Part shown: one piece after another, positions 8,810-17,754 of the stretch
Position numbering within the stretch: the stretch's first letter is position 1
Layout of the letters: the number at the start of each line of letters is the position of its first letter
NCBI GenBank assembly: GCA_026005135.1
Contig: BPKM01000001.1
Coordinates: 186,001-250,000, forward strand
Origin: Leptospiraceae bacterium
GTDB taxonomy: Bacteria > Spirochaetota > Leptospiria > Leptospirales > Leptonemataceae
Reading direction: 5' to 3'
DNA length: 64,000 nt
Position numbers and translations under genes: made by a program
Notes under the pieces: model-generated
The model's database searches: none
Told to the model about the DNA's origin: nothing
What the model saw: the letters and a program-made list of their open reading frames with translations, nothing else

Positions 8810-10057
8810 ATGGATAATACTATGGATACAAAAAAAATTATCACATTAGAAGAAGATTCAAGTGGAATTCAATTTCCAACTGATATAGATCCAGATGAAA
8901 TCGTTTTTGTAAATATTGGACCAAGCCATCCAGCAATGCATGGAACATTAAGAGTACTTACAGCATTGGATGGAGAAACAATTGTTGCTGCTGTGGCAGA
9001 AATGGGATATTTACATAGAGGGTTCGAAAAAGACTGTGAAATTCATCCCTATCAGCAATGTATACCATATACAGATCGTTTGAATTATCTTTCTGCTATC
9101 ATGAATAATATTGGTTTTGCAAAAGCAGTGGAGAAGATGCTGGGTATAACTATACCAGAAAGAGCCAAAGTAATTAGAGTAATAACAGCAGAATTGAATC
9201 GAATTATTGATCATTTAGTATGTGTTGGGACAAATCTTGTAGATATTGGTGCATTAACAAATTTCTGGTATTCTTTTAATGTTAGAGAAAAGGTATATGA
9301 TATTTTAGAAAAATTATGTGGTGCTCGTTTAACTTCTAATTATATTAGAATAGGCGGTCTTTTTAGAGATACTTATCCTGGTTTCGAAGAAGAAGTTTTA
9401 CATGTTTGTGATGAAATTATACAAGCAGTAGGCGATATAGAAAAACTTACAGAAAAAAATCGTATTTTTTTAGATAGGACTCAAAATGTAGCGGTAATTA
9501 GTTTAGAAGATGCGATATCTTATGGATGGACTGGTCCTACTTTAAGGGCTTGCGGAATAGATTATGATTTACGCAAAGTAGAACCATATTATGATTATGA
9601 AACTTATGATTTTGATGTAATTGTTGGAACAAAGGGTGATAACTTTGATAGAATTTATGTTCGTTTATATGAAATTCGGGAATCAATTAAGATTATTAAA
9701 CAGGCATTAAAACGATTAGAACCTGGTCCTATTATGACAGATGATAAAAGAGTGGCACTACCACCAAAGATTCATACATATGGAGATATCGAAGGTTTAA
9801 TGAATCACTTTAAAATCATTATGCATGGAATTCAACCACCATTAAGTGAAGTATATGATTGTACAGAATCTTCCAATGGAGAATTAGGATTCCATATCGT
9901 ATCTGATGGTGGAAAATATCCCTATAGAGTTAAATGTAGACCACCTTCTTTTATGAATTATGCAGCTTTCCCAGAATTAATTGAGGGTGGAATGATTGCA
10001 GATGCAATAGCTACACTTGGTTCCATTAATATTATTGCAGGAGAATTGGATAGATAG
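8810..10057 (+). CDS. nuoD: NADH-quinone oxidoreductase subunit D
   Basis: A 415-aa subunit (49-kDa family) that forms the quinone site with NuoB. Diagnostic motifs include GPSHPAMHGTLRV near residue 35, GYLHRGFEK with the conserved His, DRLNYLSAI, and the C-terminal GELDR ending. Length is normal. The ATG at 8810 is used; a second ATG at 8822 is possible. No clear Shine-Dalgarno, but the gene is coupled to nuoC by a 2-bp gap. Confidence 0.95.
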   Translation: MDNTMDTKKIITLEEDSSGIQFPTDIDPDEIVFVNIGPSHPAMHGTLRVLTALDGETIVAAVAEMGYLHRGFEKDCEIHPYQQCIPYTDRLNYLSAIMNNIGFAKAVEKMLGITIPERAKVIRVITAELNRIIDHLVCVGTNLVDIGALTNFWYSFNVREKVYDILEKLCGARLTSNYIRIGGLFRDTYPGFEEEVLHVCDEIIQAVGDIEKLTEKNRIFLDRTQNVAVISLEDAISYGWTGPTLRACGIDYDLRKVEPYYDYETYDFDVIVGTKGDNFDRIYVRLYEIRESIKIIKQALKRLEPGPIMTDDKRVALPPKIHTYGDIEGLMNHFKIIMHGIQPPLSEVYDCTESSNGELGFHIVSDGGKYPYRVKCRPPSFMNYAAFPELIEGGMIADAIATLGSINIIAGELDR

Positions 10058-10068
10058 AGGAGTTTTAT

Positions 10069-10552
10069 ATGGCAGTAAAATTTTCTGAAGAAGTATTACA
10101 GGAATACGAAGAAATTGCTTCCCATTATCCCGTTAGAAGAGCATCTTTACTTCCAGCATTATGGTTAGCACAAAGAGAATTTGGTTATATTTCTCAAGAA
10201 GTAATGGAATATATTGCAGAATTGGTAGGTGTTCCTTATACTCGCGTATATGAAGTTGTAGAATTTTATACAATGTATCAGAAAAAGAAGCCCGGGAAAG
10301 TATCATCTACAATTATGTCAGACCTTATCATGCTTTCTAATGGGAGCAGAAGAATTAAGAAAATATATTGAAGAAAAATTAAATTTAAAACCAGGCGAAA
10401 CAACACCAGATGGATTATTTAGTTTTCAATTGGTTGAGTGTTTAGGTTCCTGTCATACTGCTCCTGTGGTACAGATTAACGATGATTATTATGAGAACTT
10501 AAATGTAGAAAAATTTGATCAGATTATACAGCATTTAAAATCAAAAAACTAA
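10069..10552 (+). CDS. nuoE: NADH-quinone oxidoreductase subunit E, apparent +1 frameshift
   Basis: The 24-kDa subunit that binds the [2Fe-2S] cluster N1a. It starts at 10069 behind GAGGAG. The first frame matches NuoE up to EFYTMYQKKKPGK, then runs out of homology and stops at 10371. The frame one base later continues NuoE exactly: YHLQLCQTLSCFLMGAEEL, then PDGLFSFQLVECLGSC, to a stop at 10552. One surplus A in GGGAAAG (10297-10299) explains it. Restored, the protein is about 160 aa with all four cluster cysteines (CQTLSC and CLGSC). Because the rest of complex I is intact, a sequencing error or very recent mutation is most likely. Confidence 0.88.
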
Positions 10553-10573
10553 ATTACATAAAAGGTAGAGATT

Positions 10574-11878
10574 ATGGAATTTGAATTACAATTAACAAAA
10601 CGTTTTCATATACCAAATTGTAATAAATTGGAAGTTGCTTTACAACATGGAGCTTATTCCTCTTTACAAAAATTATTTTCTATGAAACCAGAAGAAGTTG
10701 TAGAGGAAGTAAAAAAATCTAATCTAAAGGGAAGAGGTGGTGCAGCTTTCCCAACAGGTGTTAAATGGGGATTTATTCCTAAGGATACAGAAAAACCAAT
10801 TTATTTATGTGTTAATGCAGACGAAAGTGAACCAGGAACATTTACAGACCGTTATATCATGGAGTATGATCCTCATTTATTAATAGAAGGTATTATATGT
10901 TCTGCTTATGCTATAAAAAGTCATACAGCATATATATACATTCGCGGAGAATATGTAAAGCAATATAAAATATTAAACGAAGCTTTAAAGGAAGCAAGAC
11001 AGGCTGGTTATATAGGAAAAAATATTCTCGGCTCTGGTTATGATTTAGAAGTATGGATTCATCGTGGAGCAGGAGCATATATCTGTGGAGAAGAAACTGG
11101 ATTAATAGAATCCATAGAAGGGAAAAAAGGTCAACCAAGAATAAAACCTCCATTTCCAGCAGTGGAAGGGTTATTTGGTTGTCCAACAATTGTTAATAAT
11201 GTAAAAACAGTTTCTCATGTTCCCTGGATTGTTGAACACGGTGGAGAAGCATTTGCAAAAATTGGAACAAAGGAATCTACTGGAACAAATATTTTTGGAG
11301 TATCTGGTCATGTGAATCAACCAGGTTATTGGGAACTTCCTTTTGGAATGCATGTTTTAGAATTTTTAGAAAAATATGCTAAAGGCGTAAAAGGTGGAAA
11401 ATTAAAAGCATTAATTCCAGGAGGTTCTTCTACGCCAGTTCTTACTGCAAAAGAATGCGAAGATTTATATTTAAGTTATGAAAGTATGCGAGAACACGGA
11501 ACATTTCTTGGAACAGGTGGAATGATAGTTATGAATGAACATACCGATATGGTAAAAGCTTTAAAAACATTAACTCGTTTTTATTCAGAAGAATCCTGTG
11601 GACAATGTACACCCTGTAGAGAAGGTACATCATGGTTAGATAGATTATTAAATCGAATCCTTGCTGGCGAAGCCACAATGAAAGAATTAGATTTATTAAT
11701 AGAAATAGCAGATAATATGGAAGGAAGAACAATTTGTGCTCTTGCAGCAGCCTGTGCTATGCCAGTTCGAAGTTTTGTTACTAAATTTAGAGCAGATTTC
11801 GAAAAATATATTAAACCAGTTAGTATTCCTGTTCATAAAGTTGCAGAAAAAATATTAAAGCATGAACCTATTGCTTGA
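10574..11878 (+). CDS. nuoF: NADH-quinone oxidoreductase subunit F
   Basis: A 434-aa NADH-oxidising subunit that binds FMN and the [4Fe-4S] cluster N3. Motifs seen: the FMN/NADH loop GRGGAAFPTG at about residue 55, CVNADESEPGTF, GAGAYICGEET, and the cluster motif ESCGQCTPCREGT with the fourth Cys in the ICALAAAC region. Length is normal. A weak AGGTAGAG Shine-Dalgarno precedes the ATG. Confidence 0.95.
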   Translation: MEFELQLTKRFHIPNCNKLEVALQHGAYSSLQKLFSMKPEEVVEEVKKSNLKGRGGAAFPTGVKWGFIPKDTEKPIYLCVNADESEPGTFTDRYIMEYDPHLLIEGIICSAYAIKSHTAYIYIRGEYVKQYKILNEALKEARQAGYIGKNILGSGYDLEVWIHRGAGAYICGEETGLIESIEGKKGQPRIKPPFPAVEGLFGCPTIVNNVKTVSHVPWIVEHGGEAFAKIGTKESTGTNIFGVSGHVNQPGYWELPFGMHVLEFLEKYAKGVKGGKLKALIPGGSSTPVLTAKECEDLYLSYESMREHGTFLGTGGMIVMNEHTDMVKALKTLTRFYSEESCGQCTPCREGTSWLDRLLNRILAGEATMKELDLLIEIADNMEGRTICALAAACAMPVRSFVTKFRADFEKYIKPVSIPVHKVAEKILKHEPIA

Positions 11879-11893
11879 TAGGAGTTAATTACA

Positions 11894-13537
11894 ATGGAAC
11901 AAAAAATGATTAAAATCAAAATTAATGATAAAGAATACGAAGTCCCAGAGGGTATTAATGTTGTAGAAGCCTGCGATGCTTATAATATACCCTTAGAAAG
12001 ATTTTGTTATCATAGATATTTACCAGTAGATGGTAATTGTCGTACCTGTATGGTAGAAATTGAAACGCCACGTGGTAGAATGCTAACCATAGGATGCAAT
12101 ACGAAAGTTCAGGATGGAATGGTTATTTATACCAATTCAGAAAATGCAGTAAGAGCACAAAAAGCAAGTTTAGAATTTTTATTACTTGATCATCCTTTAG
12201 ATTGTCCTATTTGCGATAAGGCTGGAGAATGTTATTTACAGGATAATTATTATAATTTTGGATTATATGAATATAGAAGAATTGTACCACGTTATTTTAA
12301 AGGTGGAAAAGCGGTAGATGCTGGAGATCATATTGTATTAGATCAGGAGCGTTGTATATTATGTACACGTTGTATTAGATTTTTGGATCATATTTCAGGA
12401 ACATCTGAATTAGGTATAGTCCATAGAGGTCATGAATCAAAAATTACTACTTTTCCGGGAAAGCCAATCAGTAATGATTATTCTGGAAATATTACAGATA
12501 TTTGTCCTGTTGGTGCATTAACATTAAAAGAATTTCGATTTAAACAAAGAGTCTGGTTTTTAAAGAAAACACCTTCTGTTTGTCTTGAATGTGCAAGAGG
12601 ATGTTCTATATTTATTGAACATAATAGAGGAAAAATCTGGAGATATATGCCAAGGGAAAATCCAAAATTAAATCGTGTATGGTTATGCGATAAAGGAAGA
12701 TTTTCTTTTAAAAAGAATCACGAAAACCGCATCTGGGAACCACAAAAAAATAACGAAACAATAGATTTTAATCAGGCAACCATAGAAATAGAAAATATTT
12801 TACAGAATTATCAATGGGAAGAAATAGCATGGTTATGTGGACCATATTCTTCGAATGAAACATTATATATATTAAAAAATTATTTTGGTGATAATGTTTA
12901 TGCTTATATACCACCAGCTACAGGAAAGAAAGATGATCTTTTAATGCTTGCAGAAGAATATCCAAATGAACAGGGAGTAAGATATTTTGGAATCAATACA
13001 GAATTAAATCAATTGGTAAATAAAATCAATGATAATAAAATTAAAGTATTATTTATTATAGAAAATGATATTGCGAAATTTAATGAATCAAAAGAAATCA
13101 TAAATAAATTTAAACAATTACAACAAATTATTTATTTTACACCTTTTAGTGATGAAACATCTAAAATTGCAAATTTAATTATTCCTATAAGAACGTTTGC
13201 AGAAACGAATGGAACTTATATAAATGCAACTTCTATTTTACAAAAAGCGATGCAGGCTTTTGAACCAGAAAATCAGGATGTACCACCTGTTTCTTTAGCA
13301 TTAACACAAATTGCTTATTATGTAAATAAACACTCTAAGCGTTATCATGATCCATCTGAAATTTTTAATGAATTAAAAAATGAATATGAAGAATTAAAAG
13401 ATTTTACGTTTTCAACTATACCTTCTATGGGTATACATTTAAAATTTCCTAAAATTGCAGATGAGCCATTTAAAAATAAAAAAGTAGATTTTAATGTTTT
13501 TATGTTAAAAGATTACATATGTGTTTCTAAGGGGTAG
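11894..13537 (+). CDS. nuoG: NADH-quinone oxidoreductase subunit G (short form)
   Basis: A 547-aa iron-sulfur subunit. In order: a ferredoxin-like [2Fe-2S] domain (FCYHRYLPVDGNCRTC), the His/Cys cluster motif HPLDCPICDKAGEC, a [4Fe-4S] motif CILCTRCIRF, and the Fe4S4 entry of a molybdopterin-type domain (CLECARGCSIF). The C-terminal molybdopterin-like domain is short; E. coli NuoG is about 900 aa, so this is a trimmed form, which is also seen in other bacteria. AGGAG precedes the start. The gene ends 3 bp before nuoH. Confidence 0.92.
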   Translation: MEQKMIKIKINDKEYEVPEGINVVEACDAYNIPLERFCYHRYLPVDGNCRTCMVEIETPRGRMLTIGCNTKVQDGMVIYTNSENAVRAQKASLEFLLLDHPLDCPICDKAGECYLQDNYYNFGLYEYRRIVPRYFKGGKAVDAGDHIVLDQERCILCTRCIRFLDHISGTSELGIVHRGHESKITTFPGKPISNDYSGNITDICPVGALTLKEFRFKQRVWFLKKTPSVCLECARGCSIFIEHNRGKIWRYMPRENPKLNRVWLCDKGRFSFKKNHENRIWEPQKNNETIDFNQATIEIENILQNYQWEEIAWLCGPYSSNETLYILKNYFGDNVYAYIPPATGKKDDLLMLAEEYPNEQGVRYFGINTELNQLVNKINDNKIKVLFIIENDIAKFNESKEIINKFKQLQQIIYFTPFSDETSKIANLIIPIRTFAETNGTYINATSILQKAMQAFEPENQDVPPVSLALTQIAYYVNKHSKRYHDPSEIFNELKNEYEELKDFTFSTIPSMGIHLKFPKIADEPFKNKKVDFNVFMLKDYICVSKG

Positions 13538-13540
13538 AAA

Positions 13541-14842
13541 ATGGATCAAAAAACATTTGAAATAATCAATATACTTATAATGGCATTTATTGCCTGGAAT
13601 ATTCCATTACAATTTATTCCTTTGATGATATGGTTAGAGAGAAAAGGAGCAGCTATCATACAGGATAGAATTGGTCCTATAAGAGCAAATATTGGAGGAA
13701 TTCGCTTATTTGGAATGCTCCATAATATTGCTGATGTTATAAAGTTATTATTTAAAGAAGATATTATTCCGAATCATGTTCATAAATTTTATTACATATT
13801 AGCTCCTTTCTGGTCAATGACAATTTCTTTAATTCCTCTAATGTTAGTTCCTATTGCAGCCCCCATACAGATAGGTGATTATATATTTCGATTTCAGGTT
13901 GCAACGTATTCTTCTGGTTTATTATTACTATTTGCTATAACAGGGCTTGGAGTATATGGAATTATTTTAGCTGGTTGGGCATCAAATAATAAATATTCCT
14001 TATTAGGAGGATTACGTTCTTCTGCACAGATGATTTCTTATGAATTAGGAATGGGATTATCAATTGTGGCTATTTTAATGACATATCAGGATGTACAGTT
14101 ACAGAACATTGTAGAAGCACAAAGTGGATTTTTGACTATTTTTGGAAAAACTTTACCATTACCTAATTGGGGTATATTTTTACAACCTATTGCCTTTATA
14201 ACTTTTGTTGTAGCAGCATTTGCAGAAACGAATCGAACACCATTTGATTTAGCAGAAGGAGAATCAGAAATTGTAGCTGGATATCATACAGAATATTCCA
14301 GTATGAAATTCGCCTTATTTTTTATGGCAGAATATGCAAATATGGTTGTAGCTTCTATAGTAATTGCTACCCTATTTTTAGGTGGTTATCAGGTTCCTTT
14401 TGTAACAACTGAGACATTAAGAGCAAATCCACATTATACATTAATGGCAATATTAATTTTAAGTGCTATAACATTTTTTATTTTTGGTATAATAACATAT
14501 AAAAGAGCAAAAGCTTATGGAAAATATTTTAAAGAAAAATTAGGACAAAAAGAATATTTTATATTAGCATATCTTATGTTTGGAATAACGATTTTATCTT
14601 TGGTATTAATACCTATTGTATTAGATCTACAATATAGTAATTTAGCTTCTCAAATAATATCTGCTTTATTTCAGATTTCAATGTTATTTGCGAAAGCAAT
14701 GATATTTTTATGGTTATATGTACATGCAAGATGGACTTTACCAAGATTTCGCTATGATCAATTAATGAATATGGGATGGAAATTAATGCTACCTATTTCT
14801 CTTTTAAATGTTATATTAACAGGTATTATCAAAGCATTATAG
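13541..14842 (+). CDS. nuoH: NADH-quinone oxidoreductase subunit H
   Basis: A 433-aa membrane subunit that links the quinone site to the membrane arm. Multiple hydrophobic helices are evident, with IWLERKGAAIIQDRIGP, and the conserved acidic loop ETNRTPFDLAEGESEIVAGYH. It is longer than the usual 320-350 aa because of an extra C-terminal membrane region. Preceded by AAGGGG. The IS110 element starts seven bases after its stop, so it is intact but separated from nuoI by about 1.4 kb. Confidence 0.94.
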   Translation: MDQKTFEIINILIMAFIAWNIPLQFIPLMIWLERKGAAIIQDRIGPIRANIGGIRLFGMLHNIADVIKLLFKEDIIPNHVHKFYYILAPFWSMTISLIPLMLVPIAAPIQIGDYIFRFQVATYSSGLLLLFAITGLGVYGIILAGWASNNKYSLLGGLRSSAQMISYELGMGLSIVAILMTYQDVQLQNIVEAQSGFLTIFGKTLPLPNWGIFLQPIAFITFVVAAFAETNRTPFDLAEGESEIVAGYHTEYSSMKFALFFMAEYANMVVASIVIATLFLGGYQVPFVTTETLRANPHYTLMAILILSAITFFIFGIITYKRAKAYGKYFKEKLGQKEYFILAYLMFGITILSLVLIPIVLDLQYSNLASQIISALFQISMLFAKAMIFLWLYVHARWTLPRFRYDQLMNMGWKLMLPISLLNVILTGIIKAL

Positions 14843-14872
14843 TAAGGAGATGAGATGAAAAAGTTGTCTTGT

Positions 14873-15055
14873 GCGACTCTGAATATAACTGTGCCGAAAA
14901 GGCATAGTTAGAGTAGATAGGTTATAGGTTGGATATTTTAATAGGCAAGTTAGCCTGAAAAGGAGATTAATCATACCTATAACCGAATCACATAATAGGC
15001 AAAAGCCTGAATAGGAGTTTGGCAGAGTAGCCGAGATAGAATCTACTCAACTATG
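14873..15055 (+). ncRNA. Putative IS110 bridge RNA
   Basis: The non-coding left end folds into the pattern reported for IS110 bridge RNAs. A 5' stem-loop is TAACTGTGCC/GGCATAGTTA around a GAAAA loop (14886-14910). A 10-bp stem GGTTATAGGT/ACCTATAACC (14920-14929 with 14975-14984) encloses an internal loop and an AGGC/GCCT hairpin. A second AGGC/GCCT hairpin (14997-15008) sits in another loop. GAGTAGAT (14911-14918) pairs with ATCTACTC (15041-15048) and closes the whole. The first internal loop contains AAGGAG, the second ATAGGAG; these match the target left flank and the right-end-plus-core of the element. RNA ends are estimated. Confidence 0.65.
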
Positions 15056-15083
15056 TTTTAAGATTATAGATATGGAGGAAACT

Positions 15084-16103
15084 ATGAGATATATAGGAGT
15101 GGATTTGCACAAAGACAACTTTGTAGTATGTTATATGGGAAAGGGGACAGAAGAAAAGAGATTTGAGAAATATAAGTTGTTGGAAATTGGGAAATTTATA
15201 AAGACATTAAATAAAGAAGATATATTAGCAGTAGAGTCTACAACGAATGTAAAGTATTTCAGGAAGAAGGTAAAAGATTATGTATCTCGCGTAATAGTGG
15301 TAAATCCTCGCAAATTTAAGATAATCAGTGAGTCTACAAAGAAAACAGATAAGAATGATGCGGAATTGCTGGCATATTATGCGAGTAAAGAGATGTTGCC
15401 AGAAGTTCGGATTAAAGATGATGCTTATGTGGAGATAGAAAGTTTAACGAATACAAGGAACAAATTAGTAGAGTTAAGAAGTAGTTTAAAGAATAAGATT
15501 CACAATCTTTTATTATCACAGGGAATATTAACCAAAAAAGAACAATTTTCAAGTGATAAGAGTTTAGAGAAGGTATTAGAATATGAAGAATTGAGCGAAA
15601 CAGTAAGATTTGAATTAAAAATTATAGTTAATCAGATTTTATCTTTAAATGAATCTATCAAAGAAATAGATAAAAAATTAGAAGAGTTAGGGAAATCTTT
15701 ATCAGGTTTTACAAATATTACAAGTATAAAAGGGATAGGAACAAAAACAGGGATAACATTATTAGCGGTAATAGGAAACATAAATGATTTTGAAAATGAG
15801 AAGAAATTATTTTCCTATTTTGGTTTAGTACCAACAATACATCATTCTAATAATAAGAAAATTAATGGACATATAACGAAAAGAGGCAGTAAATTAGGAA
15901 GAAAAGTTTTGATACAATCTACCCTGATAGCGATAAAATATTCACCCTATTTGAGGGACTTTTATACAAGATTAAGAATGAAAAAAGGGAATGGAAAAGC
16001 GATTATAGCAACATCGAGGAAATTGCTTAAAATTATTTATCTTACATTAAAATATAATTTGGTATTTGAAGATTTCTCTAATTTTGTAATAAAAGCAGCA
16101 TAA
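15084..16103 (+). CDS. IS110 family transposase (DEDD recombinase)
   Basis: A 339-aa transposase. The N-terminal RuvC-like DEDD domain shows YIGVDLHKDNF (D), LAVESTTN (E) and KTDKNDAELLAYY (two Asp). After a coiled-coil-like middle (ELRSSLKNKIHNLL onward) comes the transposase_20-type end with ITSIKGIGTKTGITLLAVIG, FSYFGLVPTIHHS and GSKLGRKVL, including the conserved region around the catalytic Ser. The ATG at 15084 is preferred because GGAGG lies six bases upstream; an ATG at 15072 contains that sequence in its codons. Intact, so probably active. Confidence 0.9.
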   Translation: MRYIGVDLHKDNFVVCYMGKGTEEKRFEKYKLLEIGKFIKTLNKEDILAVESTTNVKYFRKKVKDYVSRVIVVNPRKFKIISESTKKTDKNDAELLAYYASKEMLPEVRIKDDAYVEIESLTNTRNKLVELRSSLKNKIHNLLLSQGILTKKEQFSSDKSLEKVLEYEELSETVRFELKIIVNQILSLNESIKEIDKKLEELGKSLSGFTNITSIKGIGTKTGITLLAVIGNINDFENEKKLFSYFGLVPTIHHSNNKKINGHITKRGSKLGRKVLIQSTLIAIKYSPYLRDFYTRLRMKKGNGKAIIATSRKLLKIIYLTLKYNLVFEDFSNFVIKAA

Positions 16104-16241
16104 AAAAGATTATAAATTATATAAAAACGGAAAAAGAGGATATTGGGAATGAATGAATAAAAAGTTGAGTAGATTCGAAATTGTATGTAATTATTTTTAA
16201 AATTACATACAAAAAAAACTTTTTCATAGGAGGAGTAAATT

Positions 16242-16850
16242 ATGGCAAAAGTTGTTAAACGACCAGAAGTAAAAGGATTAAGAAAATTTTATATTGTAGA
16301 AGTTATATTTGGATTATTGGTAACGTTACGTCATGTAATTAAAAATTTATTTTTCCCAGAAAAATTACCAACAGTAATGTATCCTGAGCAAACGAAATCA
16401 ATACCAGCTGCTACAAGAGGAAGACATCGTTTAATGAAAAGAGAAGATGGTTCTCCAAGATGTACAGCATGTATGTTATGTGCAACCAATTGTCCAGCAT
16501 TTTGTATTCATATAAAAGCAGCAGAATCTGATGACCCATATATAGAAAAATATCCAGAAAGATTTGATATTGATCTTTTACGATGTGTTTTTTGTGGTCT
16601 ATGTGTAGAAGCATGTCCACTTGATGCAATACGAATGGATATGCCATTGGTCACATTTGTTGGTTATACAAGACAGGATTTTGTTTTAACAAAAGAAATG
16701 TTAATGGATCATGATAATAGTGATTTTCCTCATGCGCCTGGTTATAATCCACCTAAGCCATTGGATATTACGCATGGTCCACATTATAAAAGATTTTTAG
16801 AAAAAATATCATATGTTCATAAAGATTCACATATTATAAAAGCAAATTAA
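16242..16850 (+). CDS. nuoI: NADH-quinone oxidoreductase subunit I
   Basis: A 202-aa ferredoxin-like subunit with two [4Fe-4S] clusters, N6a and N6b. The ligands are seen in CTACMLCATNCP and CVFCGLCVEACP. Its ribosome-binding site (AGGAGGAG at 16228-16235) was the IS110 target and was regenerated on the right side of the element. Transcription must now cross the IS or start within it. Confidence 0.94.
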   Translation: MAKVVKRPEVKGLRKFYIVEVIFGLLVTLRHVIKNLFFPEKLPTVMYPEQTKSIPAATRGRHRLMKREDGSPRCTACMLCATNCPAFCIHIKAAESDDPYIEKYPERFDIDLLRCVFCGLCVEACPLDAIRMDMPLVTFVGYTRQDFVLTKEMLMDHDNSDFPHAPGYNPPKPLDITHGPHYKRFLEKISYVHKDSHIIKAN

Positions 16851-16925
16851 AAATTATATATGGAATTTATAAAAAATCAAAATTTACTTTATTACATAAA
16901 TTATTTAAAAAAGTAGGTAATAACT

Positions 16926-17429
16926 ATGTTTGAGTTTAGTTTATTTATAATCCTATCCTTAGTTTTAGTGATAACATCGTTGATGGTAATAACAAGGGTT
17001 AATCCTATATCGTCTGCCTTATATTTGGTGTTTGCATTTCTTGCATTAGCTTCTTTATATGGTATGTTAAGTGCTGGTTTTGTTGCTGCTATTCAGATCC
17101 TTGTTTATGCTGGAGGAATTTTAGTATTAATCATCTTTGTGATTATGATTATGAATCTCACAATGGAAGAATTATTACCATTAAAAGCTGATTATCTTTT
17201 AATGATTGCATTTGCACTTATTGTGATTGGTGGTTCTTTACTTCCAGCATTATTTCTTATTTCGAATTATATGAATATAAATTTAGAAAATATTTCAGAA
17301 AATTTTGGTACAATTAAGGAAGTAGCAAATGTTTTATTTTCGAAATTTGTTTTTCCTTTTGAAATGCTATCGTTATTATTATTAACAGCGATAATTGGTG
17401 CTCTTGTGATTGCAAAAAGAAAATTATAA
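16926..17429 (+). CDS. nuoJ: NADH-quinone oxidoreductase subunit J
   Basis: A 167-aa membrane subunit with five predicted helices. The conserved third-helix sequence QILVYAGGILVLIIFVIMI is present. It is preceded by a 75-bp gap after nuoI with AAGTAGGTAA before the ATG. Length is normal. Confidence 0.92.
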   Translation: MFEFSLFIILSLVLVITSLMVITRVNPISSALYLVFAFLALASLYGMLSAGFVAAIQILVYAGGILVLIIFVIMIMNLTMEELLPLKADYLLMIAFALIVIGGSLLPALFLISNYMNINLENISENFGTIKEVANVLFSKFVFPFEMLSLLLLTAIIGALVIAKRKL

Positions 17430-17445
17430 ATTAAGGAGATTTTAT

Positions 17446-17751
17446 ATGCAACTATTACCATATCATTTTATTGTATTATCTATTATAGTTTTTTCAATTG
17501 GAATCATTGGTGTTTTATCCAGAAAGAATATTTTTATTATTTTAATGTCTGTTGAATTGATGTTAAATGCAGCAAATTTAGCAATTATAGCATTTTCTCG
17601 AATGAATGCTGATATGACTGGTCATGTTTTAGTTTTATTTGTAATTGCTATTGCTGCTGCAGAAGTAAGTGTTGGGCTTGCCTTAATTATTGCAATGTAT
17701 CGTTTAAGAGAAGAAATTAATATAGATGTATTTAGTAAATTAAGAGGTTAA
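17446..17751 (+). CDS. nuoK: NADH-quinone oxidoreductase subunit K
   Basis: A 101-aa membrane subunit with three helices. Both conserved membrane glutamates are visible, in SVELMLNAANL and in AAAEVSVGLAL. The ATG at 17446 is chosen because AAGGAG lies upstream and the protein then has the standard NuoK length; the frame is open further upstream inside nuoJ. Confidence 0.94.
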   Translation: MQLLPYHFIVLSIIVFSIGIIGVLSRKNIFIILMSVELMLNAANLAIIAFSRMNADMTGHVLVLFVIAIAAAEVSVGLALIIAMYRLREEINIDVFSKLRG

Positions 17752-17754
17752 ACT

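Larger units (their letters stand above)
14850..16232 (+). mobile_element. IS110-family insertion sequence between nuoH and nuoI
   Basis: About 1.38 kb with no terminal inverted repeats, as expected for IS110. GGAG is found at both junctions (14846-14849 and 16229-16232) and is the probable recombination core. Removing the element restores AGTAAGGAGGAGTAAATT ahead of the nuoI ATG, so the insertion hit the nuoI Shine-Dalgarno. The right end (from the transposase stop to the core) is identical to the end of the truncated copy at 24249-24377. It holds a structured 5' leader and one DEDD transposase gene. Confidence 0.85.

Noticed and set aside
10291-10300. Programmed frameshifting in nuoE
   Set aside because: The site CCC GGG AAA G lacks a strong slippery heptamer, and no stimulatory structure or internal SD is evident. 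A one-base error or mutation is simpler.
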